A stretch of DNA of 64,000 bases from positions 1 to 64,000 of the forward strand of contig NZ_SLXB01000003.1 in NCBI RefSeq assembly GCF_004342845.1. The letters run 5' to 3'. The first letter of the stretch is position 1; each line of letters opens with the position of its first letter. The stretch is from Prevotella heparinolytica (lineage in GTDB: Bacteria > Bacteroidota > Bacteroidia > Bacteroidales > Bacteroidaceae). The position numbers and the translations under genes are program-made. Below, in pieces: positions 56,379 to 64,000 of this stretch. Below the pieces are notes generated by a model, which saw nothing but the letters and a program-made list of their open reading frames with translations, did not search any database and had not been told where the DNA came from.

Positions 56379-57752
56379 ATGAAAAAAACATTATTATCAG
56401 CATTTATATGCGCCGTATTGATTGCTTGTGGAAAAGATGATCCCACCGATTTCCCTCAACCGACGCCCGCTCCCACGCCGGAGCAATCCAAAGAATCCGA
56501 CTCACCCACCGAACAACCTGTTCCGGCAGCAACCGTGACACAGGAGGAGATTGCCGCATATTTCGGTTTTGAAACTTCAAAAGACGTGAACGTTGCATCA
56601 ACGCTTGTCAAGGCCCGAAAAGAGCCTATGCAAATAAACGGAAAAACCATCAGCCTGACCGAGGCCGAGGTAAAAAGCAAAGACGAATTGGGAGGTTCGT
56701 TTGTGTTGCATGTGGTAGGTAAGGTAAACGAAACGCCCTTTGAGAAAGAGTTTACATATAACGGGTTCGTGAAGAAACCCGAAGATTTCCAGATGGCCAA
56801 CCGTGTACAGGTAAAATGGAAAGATGGTATAAACCATTACGAAATATTCGATTTCGACAGCTTTTACAGATTACACCAAACAAACATGTTCAGTGCCGAG
56901 AACCTTGAGCGGATGATGGATTTTCACTCCTCAACCACAGATGGCAGTTATATGTATCCTTTCACTTCGGAAGATATAAAGAAAACTACGATTGAAGAGG
57001 TGAAATATGAAGAACGGGGACAGATTTCGTTCTATCTCAAATACAACAATAGCAAGGCAAAAAATCGCATCTCTCTTCCATTCGACAAGAATAAGTATTA
57101 CGAAGGCAAAATCACGATAAATACGGATTTCGTAGAGAGTAGCTACATGAGAGGTATATATGAGAACCCGGCTCTGTTCAACGGTCGTCTGTTCTCGTAC
57201 GATGACAAGACGTACGCTGTAGTGATAAACGAAAGCCGAAAAGAGAAAAGCGATGGCGACAACACGCTTACATTGCATTTAAGTCTGCGCGCAAAGAACA
57301 ACGGCGATGTTCAGCTTGCCGAATTTGACAAGACATTCACAGGATTCAAATCGCTGAAAGAGCTGAAAAGTGAGTTGAAACCTCACTCTACGGCCAATCT
57401 GCTTGTTTTTATGAAAGATAGGGTTAAGAAAAACGATAGTGGAGATATAACCAACAAACTTTCCATATCCATAGAAAACTGGATACGCGATGTAGAATTC
57501 ACCACCCAAAAAGAGCAGGAAGCATTGACATGGGAGAAAAATAAGTGGAGCAAAAACGTACTAAGCGGTCTCCATACTTCCATGAAAGATATATATCTGG
57601 ACGGAGTGAAATTCGAGCTTATCTCTGCCAAGTTGAATGACGACAATGGACGAAAGACCCTGCATATCACTTTCCGAATGGCGGGAGCCAACGAGTTGGT
57701 ATTGACGGACGATGCCATTGACTTCAACATGACAATGCACATTCCTTCCTAA
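56379..57752 (+). CDS. Orphan lipoprotein, unknown function
   Basis: 457 residues. Lipobox VLIACG puts the lipid at C17; residues 25-50 are a Pro/Thr/Glu-rich linker typical of exposed surface lipoproteins. Two halves share a pattern of beta strands, e.g. GSFVLHVVGKVNETPFEKEFTY in the first and LTLHLSLRAKNNGDVQLAEFDK in the second, so an internal duplication of a sandwich domain is possible. No family was recognised. It stands alone between gdhA and the inverted-repeat element. Confidence 0.75.
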   Translation: MKKTLLSAFICAVLIACGKDDPTDFPQPTPAPTPEQSKESDSPTEQPVPAATVTQEEIAAYFGFETSKDVNVASTLVKARKEPMQINGKTISLTEAEVKSKDELGGSFVLHVVGKVNETPFEKEFTYNGFVKKPEDFQMANRVQVKWKDGINHYEIFDFDSFYRLHQTNMFSAENLERMMDFHSSTTDGSYMYPFTSEDIKKTTIEEVKYEERGQISFYLKYNNSKAKNRISLPFDKNKYYEGKITINTDFVESSYMRGIYENPALFNGRLFSYDDKTYAVVINESRKEKSDGDNTLTLHLSLRAKNNGDVQLAEFDKTFTGFKSLKELKSELKPHSTANLLVFMKDRVKKNDSGDITNKLSISIENWIRDVEFTTQKEQEALTWEKNKWSKNVLSGLHTSMKDIYLDGVKFELISAKLNDDNGRKTLHITFRMAGANELVLTDDAIDFNMTMHIPS

Positions 57753-57872
57753 GATGGGGAAAGAGGTATCTCATTACAGAGATTGTAAATATTCGATACC
57801 ACCGCTTTTAAAAAAACGTCCAGCATGAAATAGCGTTTCCTATACGCTATAAATCAGTCCGATATATTTTTA

Positions 57873-58463
57873 ACGTCAGTTCGGGATAAGAAAAAGGTAA
57901 TAGAAGTTGGTAATCTCGCTTATTCTGGGTTTAAACATCGCTTCAATCTGAGCCGCGACAGCAGGCTCTACAAACTCATCGACGAAGAGGGTGCACGGGG
58001 CTACGGCAGCTACCTCTTCATCCTCGAACAGCTTTACAGTCAGGAGTCCGGCAGGCTTTTCATCGGGCAACTGAAACTGATACGGCAGAAAGGGGCCCCG
58101 CAGGCTTACCTCGAAAAAATAGTCCGGAACTACGGTTTGTTCGTCATCCAGGACGATATGTTTTCATCGGCCATCGACTATTTGGGCACTTCGTGAAAGA
58201 AAGCGGAAGTGTCAAAGAAAAATACTACCGAGAAAGGAGCGGAAGAAGAGGAGGTGATGACGGATAGGATGAAGGTTGCCGAAGAAGCAAGCCCGCTTGT
58301 AGAAGAGGACGGGGATTCTCAGGCGACAACTTCTCCTGCCACTGCTTCGGAAGTGTCCGAAGCTTGCGCGGCGACTCCGGACGAACTCGTAGCCGACTGC
58401 TTGCCGACTACCTGCCGGCTCGGAGTCAGCAAGCAGTCCGAAAAGAGGCAAAAAGCGAGATAA
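57873..58463 (+). pseudogene. DUF4373-type (Lin1244/Lin1753-like) protein, broken
   Basis: One open frame runs in from the left inverted repeat without a start codon and reads FKHRFNLSRDSRLYKLIDEE, then GARGYGSYLFILEQLY, ending NYGLFVIQDDMFSSAIDYLG before a TGA at 58194-58196. After it the same frame continues to 58463 with a Glu/Ser/Thr-rich tail. The first part resembles the N-terminal domain DUF4373 found in phage and plasmid replisome-organiser-like proteins. Missing start, in-frame stop and a later frameshift mark it as a pseudogene. Confidence 0.6.
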
Positions 58464-58638
58464 CAAGCAGTCCCTTAGAGAGTTATCACAACAACCTTCC
58501 CTCGCGCGCGCGAGAGAAGAAAAGAATAGAGAAGAAGAGAATAGAAAATACCTCCTCCATATAATTCCTCCTCTTAAGGTGGAGGAGGTGGAGAAACGCC
58601 ACACCGCATGCGCCATAACGTGAGGGCGCAACGGGTGC

Positions 58639-58726
58639 GAGGTGTGAGATTGCAGACGGTGAAGTGCGGGGTTACGGCAGCTGAAGTGCGGGCTTACGGG
58701 TGAGGAAGTGCGGAGTTGCGGACGAT
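58639..58726 (+). repeat. Four 22-bp iteron-like units, copy B
   Basis: Units start at 58639, 58661, 58683 and 58705; three begin GAAGTGCGG and the third reads GAAGTGCGGGCTTACGGGTG. The same core and period occur in copy A at 31832. Confidence 0.8.
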
Positions 58727-58830
58727 GCATCCGGTTTGTTCTCAAAATTGATTTATAACCATAACGTTACAAAAAATAAGCGAGATTACCAACGTCTATT
58801 ACCTTTTTCTTATCCCGAACTGACGTTATC

Positions 58831-58905
58831 TTTACTAAAATCTGACCGGATTTTTACTAAAAATTGCTTGAACTTTTAGTAAATCTTCGGGGAATTTCTT
58901 TTAAG
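58831..58905. repeat. 22-bp periodic TTTTTA(C/G)TAAAAA array, copy 3
   Basis: Central triplets at 58835, 58857 and 58879 (22-base steps), with a degenerate fourth near 58902. It begins two bases after the right inverted repeat of the element. Up to 59084 the gap shows nothing else. Confidence 0.7.
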
Positions 58906-59084
58906 CGGATATTTTCTGTGTTCAGAAGCCTTCTTTTTGTCAAGAATATTCAACCGAGCCTCTTCCTACATAGCAAAAGGCAACTGTAGAAAAACAGAGA
59001 ATAACGACCACCGACTTCCTGAAGACTTCCGGCCCTCCAAGAAAAAATGCGGTAGATGATTACCGAAAAGAACCTTTTTATCCG

Positions 59085-59092
59085 TATTTTTG
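59085..59092 (+). promoter_or_regulatory. -7 box of the COG0523 GTPase promoter
   Basis: TATTTTTG, 77 bases before the chosen start at 59169. Confidence 0.5.
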
Positions 59093-59168
59093 CAAACCGC
59101 ATACAGCACCCTCACCAATGGGTATGTGCGGCATAAGACAACATTACAGAAACAAATTACAGACAACA

Positions 59169-60407
59169 ATGGAAACAAAGGAAATCCCTGTACTGCTACT
59201 GACAGGCTATCTGGGCAGTGGAAAAACCACTTTGGTAAACCATATTCTTTCCAACAAACGCGGCATTAAATTTGCCGTCATCGTCAACGACCTCGGCGAG
59301 GTGAACATCGATGCAGAGCTCATACAAAAAGGCGGCATCGTAGGGAAAAAAGACGAAAGCCTCGTCGCGCTCCAAAACGGCTGCATCTGCTGCACGCTGA
59401 AGACCGACCTGATAGAACAGATGCAAGAAATCATGAAGATGCAGCGCTTTGACTATATCGTCATCGAGGCCAGCGGCATCTGCGAGCCTGAACCTATCGC
59501 CCAAACCATCTGCTCCATTCCCCGCATGGGCGGCGTTTATACCCGATACGGCATCTGTCGCTTGGACTGCATTGTCACCGTGGTAGACGCCCTGCGCCTG
59601 CAAAGCGAATTTGCCTGCGGCAACAACCTCACCGGCAAAGGTTTGGACGAAGAGGACATCGAAAACCTCATCATACAGCAGATAGAATTCTGCAACCTTG
59701 TGCTGCTGAACAAAGCTTCGGAAGTGCAACCCGAAGAGCTGAAACGCATCAAGCAGATAGTGCGCACCTTGCAACCCGGCTCCGAAATCATAGAATGCGA
59801 TTATACAAATATCGAACTGGAAAAAATAATCCATACCCGTCTGTTCGACTTTGAGCGTGTTGCCACCTCGGCAGGATGGGTACGCGAAATAGAACGTCCG
59901 GTCAGCGAAGAGGAAGAGAAAGAGGCTCATCGCCACCATCACCATGAAGGAGAATATAGGCATGGGCACGAGGGCCATCATCACGATTGCGGAGAGCATT
60001 GCCACCATCACCACCATCACTCAGAGGGCGGCGAAGCCGAGGAATACGGCATCAGTACCTTTGTCTACTACCGCCGTCAGGCATTCGACATCCATAAGTT
60101 CGACCACTTCATCGCAACCAAATGGAACCGTAACATCATCCGAGCCAAAGGCGTATGCTACTTCAGCCACAACCGCGACATGTCCTATCTCTTTGAGCAA
60201 GCCGGCATGCAGAAGCAACTTACGGAGGCCGGGCTATGGTATGCCACAGCCCCCGAAGAGGATTTGATTAAATTGATGCGTCAAGAACCGGGCCTGCTGC
60301 GAGACTGGGACGAGAAATACGGAGACCGCATGCAAAAGATTGTCTTCATCGGCCAACATTTGGACAAAGAGCAGTTGACGCGCGACCTTGATGCATGTTT
60401 AGATTAA
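59169..60407 (+). CDS. COG0523 GTPase (CobW/P47K family), His-rich metal chaperone
   Basis: 412 residues from METKEIPVLLLTGYLGSGKTT; an in-frame ATG at 59118 would add 17 residues without conservation. The P-loop GYLGSGKTT and the metal-binding signature GCICC (near residue 72-76) define the family, which hands zinc or other metals to client enzymes. A histidine-rich stretch around residues 258-293 (HRHHHHEG, HGHEGHHHDC, HCHHHHHHS) lies between the GTPase and the CobW C-terminal domain. No Zur site was recognised. It ends 8 bases from the convergent GH84 gene. Confidence 0.92.
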   Translation: METKEIPVLLLTGYLGSGKTTLVNHILSNKRGIKFAVIVNDLGEVNIDAELIQKGGIVGKKDESLVALQNGCICCTLKTDLIEQMQEIMKMQRFDYIVIEASGICEPEPIAQTICSIPRMGGVYTRYGICRLDCIVTVVDALRLQSEFACGNNLTGKGLDEEDIENLIIQQIEFCNLVLLNKASEVQPEELKRIKQIVRTLQPGSEIIECDYTNIELEKIIHTRLFDFERVATSAGWVREIERPVSEEEEKEAHRHHHHEGEYRHGHEGHHHDCGEHCHHHHHHSEGGEAEEYGISTFVYYRRQAFDIHKFDHFIATKWNRNIIRAKGVCYFSHNRDMSYLFEQAGMQKQLTEAGLWYATAPEEDLIKLMRQEPGLLRDWDEKYGDRMQKIVFIGQHLDKEQLTRDLDACLD

Positions 60408-60414
60408 GAGAGAT

Positions 60415-62622
60415 TTATTTCTCCACAAAACGAAACATCTTGAAATAGACCTTACGATCTGCGCCAGAGACATTGACAAGCCTCACCTTCAGCACCTTCA
60501 GGCCTGCAACAACAGCCTTCAACTGCGATCTGCTTCCATAGGGTTGCAGTTGCACAGGCTGCCATTCCGCGCCATCAGCAGTCACTTCCAACCGGAAGAG
60601 CGAGTCAATGGCTTCCCTGCTGCCCAAGTCGATGAGCAATGAATTAAGGTTGCGGGCATAGTCCATCGAGAGTGTCAGCGAACCGGCAGCCTGCCAGTCT
60701 ATCACTTCGTTGGACGGAGCAATATTGACAGTTTTTCCTTTTTGCTTCACCGGAAGCGAAGCCAGTTGCACGACGTCGCTTTCCAAAGAGTAGGGCGAAT
60801 AAACTGCCTGCGTATCCAATTGGGCATCGAACAACTTGTTATATCGTGATGTGGCAACTTCAAACAACGCGTCGAAAGTCGGCAACAGATGTTTTCCTGC
60901 GCTTTTCACTCCCACATGATAAAGGGCATCCGTCTCGCACATCAGTCTTTGCAAGGCTTGGGCATGGGCGTGACTTCGAACAAAAGCCTCTTTTTGGGGT
61001 TGCAGGCGCATCATCTCCAACACCTCTTTCCCATACTCGCCCACTAATCTGAATTGAGTCAGCCAAGGCCTTATCTCGTTTATCAGCGGGCGGTTCTCAC
61101 TGCCCGAAGCCAGCAACATATCGGCAGCAACAATTATTTTGCGGCACTCTTCGGCCACCTCACGGTAAGCCGCATCATCCGTCTGCCCTTTTTCCCGATA
61201 ATTGTTCAGCAGCGTTGCGAGTGCCGGTTGGATGGCAACGGACTCATCGCGTCTGAAGTTATGCCCGTTCGGCCCTAAATCGGAATTATGGGTGGCAAAG
61301 GTTTCCAGGTATTCGGCATGGAGAGGCATCAGGTCTTTAACGGCTCTTCGCCAAGAAGCGTCGCTGTCATAACGACTCATGTTCCAAGTATAGTCGGCCA
61401 CGCTGTAAAGCGAAATCTTGGAGGCCTCCGCATGCTCCATCGGGTTGGATACGAAAGCGGCAAGCTCATCTTTGATGTCAGTGCCGTTCCCATACACCGG
61501 GCCTAACAGCAGATGGTCTCGCACATAATCCGAAACAGGAAAATTCCACCAGATATAAGCCTTGCGCTTCAGCAGCGGATTGATAAAGTCCATCGTCGGT
61601 TTGTCTATGGTGGCAACCACCTTATCGCCTGTCCACATGATTTGTATGCCTTCGTTCAGTTTGTCGCCCAATGTAGTGAGATATCCTCCCTCTACTTTCG
61701 CCCACGATTTGTTATATTCCGTAGGGCACATAATCAACGGAGCAACGTCTTTCTTGATTTTCACAAAATAATTGTCGATATAATTCAGCAACTCAGCCTG
61801 TTTGTCTGCCTTAGTACCTTCACCGGATATGTCGTCGAAGAAAACGGCAAAACCGCGTACACCCAACTGATACATGCTTTCAAATTTCTGTAACAATTGC
61901 GAGCGGTCTTCTTCGTTCCAGCGAATGTCTTGTCCCGGATGGATGGCCCAGTAAAAGATGACATTGTTCTCATGCGCTCTTTCCACAAGCATCTTCAACT
62001 GTTCCGCTTCGCGGGGAGGATAAGGTTTGCGCCAGTTGGGGGTACTATGGTAAGGGTCGTCCTTAGGTCCATACAGATAAACGTTCATCTTGTTTCTGCC
62101 GTAAAATTCGAGCTGGCGCATACGGGCTTCATGACTCCACGGTGTACCGTAAAATCCCTCTACCACACCCCGGTATGGCACATCCGGATAGTCGGTTATT
62201 TCAACCAAAGGCAATTTGCCCAAAGCAAGCAGTTGGGCAAGAGTCTGTACACCGTAATACACTCCTCGTTCGTCGGCACCTGCAATAACCATACGGTCTT
62301 TAGCTATTTTCAGGAAATAGCCTTCCGGCTTTTGCGGAATCCGGTTCCGGTATTCCCTGACCGCCTTATCTCCTTTCACACCGACAAATATGCGAAAAGA
62401 AGCCTTCAATGCCTCCCCCGGCATCAGTCGGCGAAGCAGTGACAAGGCAGATCCACCATACAGCGAATCGGATGCCCATAGTCTGTATTGCGCAGGGATA
62501 TTTACCGAATCACTTTGAGATACATACTCTTGAGGGGTAGGTTGCAGATGAAAGTCTTGTGCGCGAAGCACGGCTATCGTCAGCAGACCGAAAGTTGCAA
62601 ATAACAGCAGTTTTTTCTTCAT
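60415..62622 (-). CDS. GH84 beta-N-acetylglucosaminidase (O-GlcNAcase-like)
   Basis: 735 residues: signal peptide, GH20-like N-terminal domain, catalytic barrel and C-terminal domains. The catalytic pair D263-D264 in FFDDISGEG corresponds, after removing a 21-residue signal, to D242-D243 of the characterised B. thetaiotaomicron GH84 enzyme (737 residues). It removes GlcNAc with substrate assistance from its N-acetyl group, probably from host glycans. It starts 10 bases after nadD and may be co-transcribed with gmk-nadD. Confidence 0.92.
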   Translation of the reverse strand: MKKKLLLFATFGLLTIAVLRAQDFHLQPTPQEYVSQSDSVNIPAQYRLWASDSLYGGSALSLLRRLMPGEALKASFRIFVGVKGDKAVREYRNRIPQKPEGYFLKIAKDRMVIAGADERGVYYGVQTLAQLLALGKLPLVEITDYPDVPYRGVVEGFYGTPWSHEARMRQLEFYGRNKMNVYLYGPKDDPYHSTPNWRKPYPPREAEQLKMLVERAHENNVIFYWAIHPGQDIRWNEEDRSQLLQKFESMYQLGVRGFAVFFDDISGEGTKADKQAELLNYIDNYFVKIKKDVAPLIMCPTEYNKSWAKVEGGYLTTLGDKLNEGIQIMWTGDKVVATIDKPTMDFINPLLKRKAYIWWNFPVSDYVRDHLLLGPVYGNGTDIKDELAAFVSNPMEHAEASKISLYSVADYTWNMSRYDSDASWRRAVKDLMPLHAEYLETFATHNSDLGPNGHNFRRDESVAIQPALATLLNNYREKGQTDDAAYREVAEECRKIIVAADMLLASGSENRPLINEIRPWLTQFRLVGEYGKEVLEMMRLQPQKEAFVRSHAHAQALQRLMCETDALYHVGVKSAGKHLLPTFDALFEVATSRYNKLFDAQLDTQAVYSPYSLESDVVQLASLPVKQKGKTVNIAPSNEVIDWQAAGSLTLSMDYARNLNSLLIDLGSREAIDSLFRLEVTADGAEWQPVQLQPYGSRSQLKAVVAGLKVLKVRLVNVSGADRKVYFKMFRFVEK

Positions 62623-62632
62623 AACAAATGTT

Positions 62633-63214
62633 TTATGGTATTAAAGGGGTTTGTTTTAATCGTTCGTACACAGCCGGATGGAGAAAATAACGTATATCTT
62701 TCCCCTCGTCCAATGCCTTGCGTATAAAAGTAGAACTGATTTCGAATACGGGCGAAGAGGTCAGGCTCACGCCTTGTGGCAAAGAGGCCGCATCTATCGG
62801 ATAGCCCGGACGAGGATAAATGATAATCCGGTTTTCTGCAAGTATGCGTTCCGACTCGTACCATCGAGGAAAGAGCATCCAATTATCCGCCCCCATTATG
62901 AGGGAGAAAATGCAGTGCGGATAAGTACGCTTCAGTTCATCCAAAGTATGAATCGTATAAGAAGGGCGAGGCAAATGAAACTCAAAATCGGATGCGCGGA
63001 ATTTCGGATAACTTTCAATGGCAAGCTTCACCAGTTCCAAACGAAACGTATCGTCCATCAGCTTCTTTTCCTCCTTCAAAGGGTTGTGGGGAGTAACCAT
63101 AAACCACACCTCATCCAACCCTTCGTATTCGCAAAGATAATTGGCAAGAGCCAAATGACCGATATGAACCGGATTGAACGAACCACTGAAGACTCCGACT
63201 CTCAAGGGATTCAT
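62633..63214 (-). CDS. nadD: Nicotinate-nucleotide adenylyltransferase
   Basis: 193 residues; forms deamido-NAD from nicotinate mononucleotide and ATP. The nucleotidyltransferase motif [18 protein letters not shown] is at the start and [20 protein letters not shown] (the STxxR-like motif) at the end. Its ATG overlaps the gmk stop by four bases (ATGA). Confidence 0.96.
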   Translation of the reverse strand: MNPLRVGVFSGSFNPVHIGHLALANYLCEYEGLDEVWFMVTPHNPLKEEKKLMDDTFRLELVKLAIESYPKFRASDFEFHLPRPSYTIHTLDELKRTYPHCIFSLIMGADNWMLFPRWYESERILAENRIIIYPRPGYPIDAASLPQGVSLTSSPVFEISSTFIRKALDEGKDIRYFLHPAVYERLKQTPLIP

Positions 63215-63774
63215 CGCTCCAAGAATTGAGTAATTACTTCTAAAGCTTCTGTCTTGGCATCCTCCAGATTGTCATTCACAATCACCGTGTCGAACTTCGA
63301 GGCAAAACCAAGTTCGTATTCCGCCTTTGCCACACGGCTTTCAATAACTTCGGGAGCATCTGTTCCACGCCCCACCAAGCGTTTGCGCAGTTCCTCTACC
63401 GAGGGAGGCTGGATGAAGACAGACAAAGCACGCTCGCCATAAAACTTCTTTATGTTGCAACCGCCCACCACATCTACATCAAATACCACATTCTGTCCTT
63501 CGGCCAGTTGTTTCTCTACTTGTGCCTTCAACGTTCCGTAAAAACGATCTTGATATACTTCCTCATACTCCAGAAATTCATCATTGGCTATGCGACGACG
63601 AAACTCTTCAGGAGTCAGGAAGAAATACTCCACCCCGTCCTTTTCCGTTCCACGAGGAGGACGGCTGGTGGCCGAAACGGAAAATGACAGATTCAGGTTC
63701 TGCGTCAGCAGATAATTGATAATCGTCGACTTGCCCGAACCCGAAGGAGCTGAAAAGATGATAAGTTTGCCCAT
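63211..63774 (-). CDS. gmk: Guanylate kinase
   Basis: 187 residues; phosphorylates GMP. The P-loop [10 protein letters not shown], the GMP-binding [20 protein letters not shown] and the lid region are present. It is followed by the coupled nadD and preceded by yicC, the usual Bacteroides order. Confidence 0.97.
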   Translation of the reverse strand: MGKLIIFSAPSGSGKSTIINYLLTQNLNLSFSVSATSRPPRGTEKDGVEYFFLTPEEFRRRIANDEFLEYEEVYQDRFYGTLKAQVEKQLAEGQNVVFDVDVVGGCNIKKFYGERALSVFIQPPSVEELRKRLVGRGTDAPEVIESRVAKAEYELGFASKFDTVIVNDNLEDAKTEALEVITQFLER

Positions 63775-63798
63775 GCTAAGTATTATTATAAAAACATT

Positions 63799-63879
63799 TC
63801 AGGCATGGAATATATGGGCTGATAGTTTTGCATGACGGCTACGCAAGGCAACCCGAAACACCGTATAATCCCTGCCTGA
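63799..63879. repeat. REP-like hairpin, copy 3
   Basis: TCAGGCATGGAATATATGG (63799-63817) is matched by the inverted complement of 63861-63879, with several mismatches. It lies between yicC and gmk. Confidence 0.55.
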
Positions 63880-63894
63880 GAGATAATACGAAAA

Positions 63895-64000
63895 TTACAT
63901 TACATTCAACACCTGTTCCTTGATTTGTTCCAATTCGTCCTTCATCTGCACAACAAGTTTTTGCATTTCCACATGATTGGATTTGCTGCCCAAAGTATTG
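63895..64000 (-). CDS. YicC family protein, C-terminal end (cut by window edge)
   Basis: The last 34 residues are visible: NTLGSKSNHVEMQKLVVQMK and then DELEQIKEQVLNVM with a TAA stop. The pattern NTLGSK...L.V.MK.ELE.I.EQV.N is the conserved end of the YicC endoribonuclease family, and the position beside gmk is the usual one. Confidence 0.85.
   Translation of the reverse strand, partial: NTLGSKSNHVEMQKLVVQMKDELEQIKEQVLNVM

Larger units (their letters stand above)
57871..58828. mobile_element. Element bounded by 54-bp inverted repeats
   Basis: 57871-57924 (begins TAACGTCAGTTCGGGATAAG) is the reverse complement of 58775-58828 with one difference (A against C in the middle). The 958-base unit holds the broken DUF4373-type frame and four 22-bp iteron-like units. 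No transposase is present, so it is either a non-autonomous element or the relic of a larger one. No obvious target duplication flanks it. Confidence 0.75.

Noticed and set aside
58209..58463. 84-residue open frame starting at GTG 58209 as an independent gene
   Set aside because: It is in frame with the preceding DUF4373-type sequence across a single TGA, so it is the tail of the same broken gene.

Overview
The window looks like a chromosomal segment of a Bacteroides species (Bacteroidota). The signs are housekeeping genes with Bacteroides-type content (SusC-class TonB receptor, hybrid two-component system regulator, DUF3256, DUF5715, malic enzyme fused to a phosphotransacetylase-like domain), almost no Shine-Dalgarno sequences, and many promoters of the Bacteroides type (TAnnTTTG at -7, often with TTTG about 19-20 bases upstream at -33). 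Everything here was read by eye; no database search was possible.

Layout. 1-412 is the end of an IS5-family insertion sequence. 431-8.9 kb is core: dciA-like DUF721 and recF, a candidate structured RNA, a TPR protein, ribH, tRNA-Tyr and tRNA-Gly, a YitT protein, DUF3256, msrC, a DMT transporter, truA and an M15-like lipoprotein. 9.1-23.4 kb is an AT-richer polysaccharide utilisation locus: one hybrid sensor regulator facing a five-gene operon (TonB receptor, beta-helix lipoprotein, heparinase II/III-like lyase, GH88, GH2 beta-glucuronidase). It is bracketed by a decayed fragment of nnr on the left and the intact nnr on the right, both in the same orientation, which suggests it was inserted with duplication of nnr sequence.

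25.0-31.4 kb is an accessory operon and the best candidate for an undescribed system: a surface lipoprotein with an HEMMH zinc-protease motif, five tandem copies of a small secreted protein plus a truncated sixth, and an O-antigen ligase/TPR membrane protein. 31.5-32.0 kb and 57.9-58.8 kb hold two decayed copies of one small element. The better copy has a replisome-organiser-like (DUF4373-type) reading frame; both keep four 22-bp tandem units that resemble plasmid iterons. One copy lies between 54-bp inverted repeats, the other between about 34-bp direct repeats.

32.0-57.8 kb is mostly core metabolism and cell maintenance: hpt-adk-obg-pgeF-B3/4-M23, phoH, purC-menG, aroE-hydrolase, TPM/LemA, cupin with a divergent HxlR regulator, purM with a palindromic operator over its promoter, prfA, pyrF, ogt, an amidase, metY, malic enzyme, gdhA and an orphan lipoprotein. 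59.1-64 kb has a histidine-rich COG0523 GTPase, a GH84 hexosaminidase, nadD, gmk and the end of yicC.

Two families of short intergenic repeats recur: arrays of TTTTTA(C/G)TAAAAA sites spaced 22 bp apart (9.0, 44.3 and 58.85 kb), and REP-like hairpins built on GGCACGGATTACACGGA (3.1, 42.9 and 63.8 kb).
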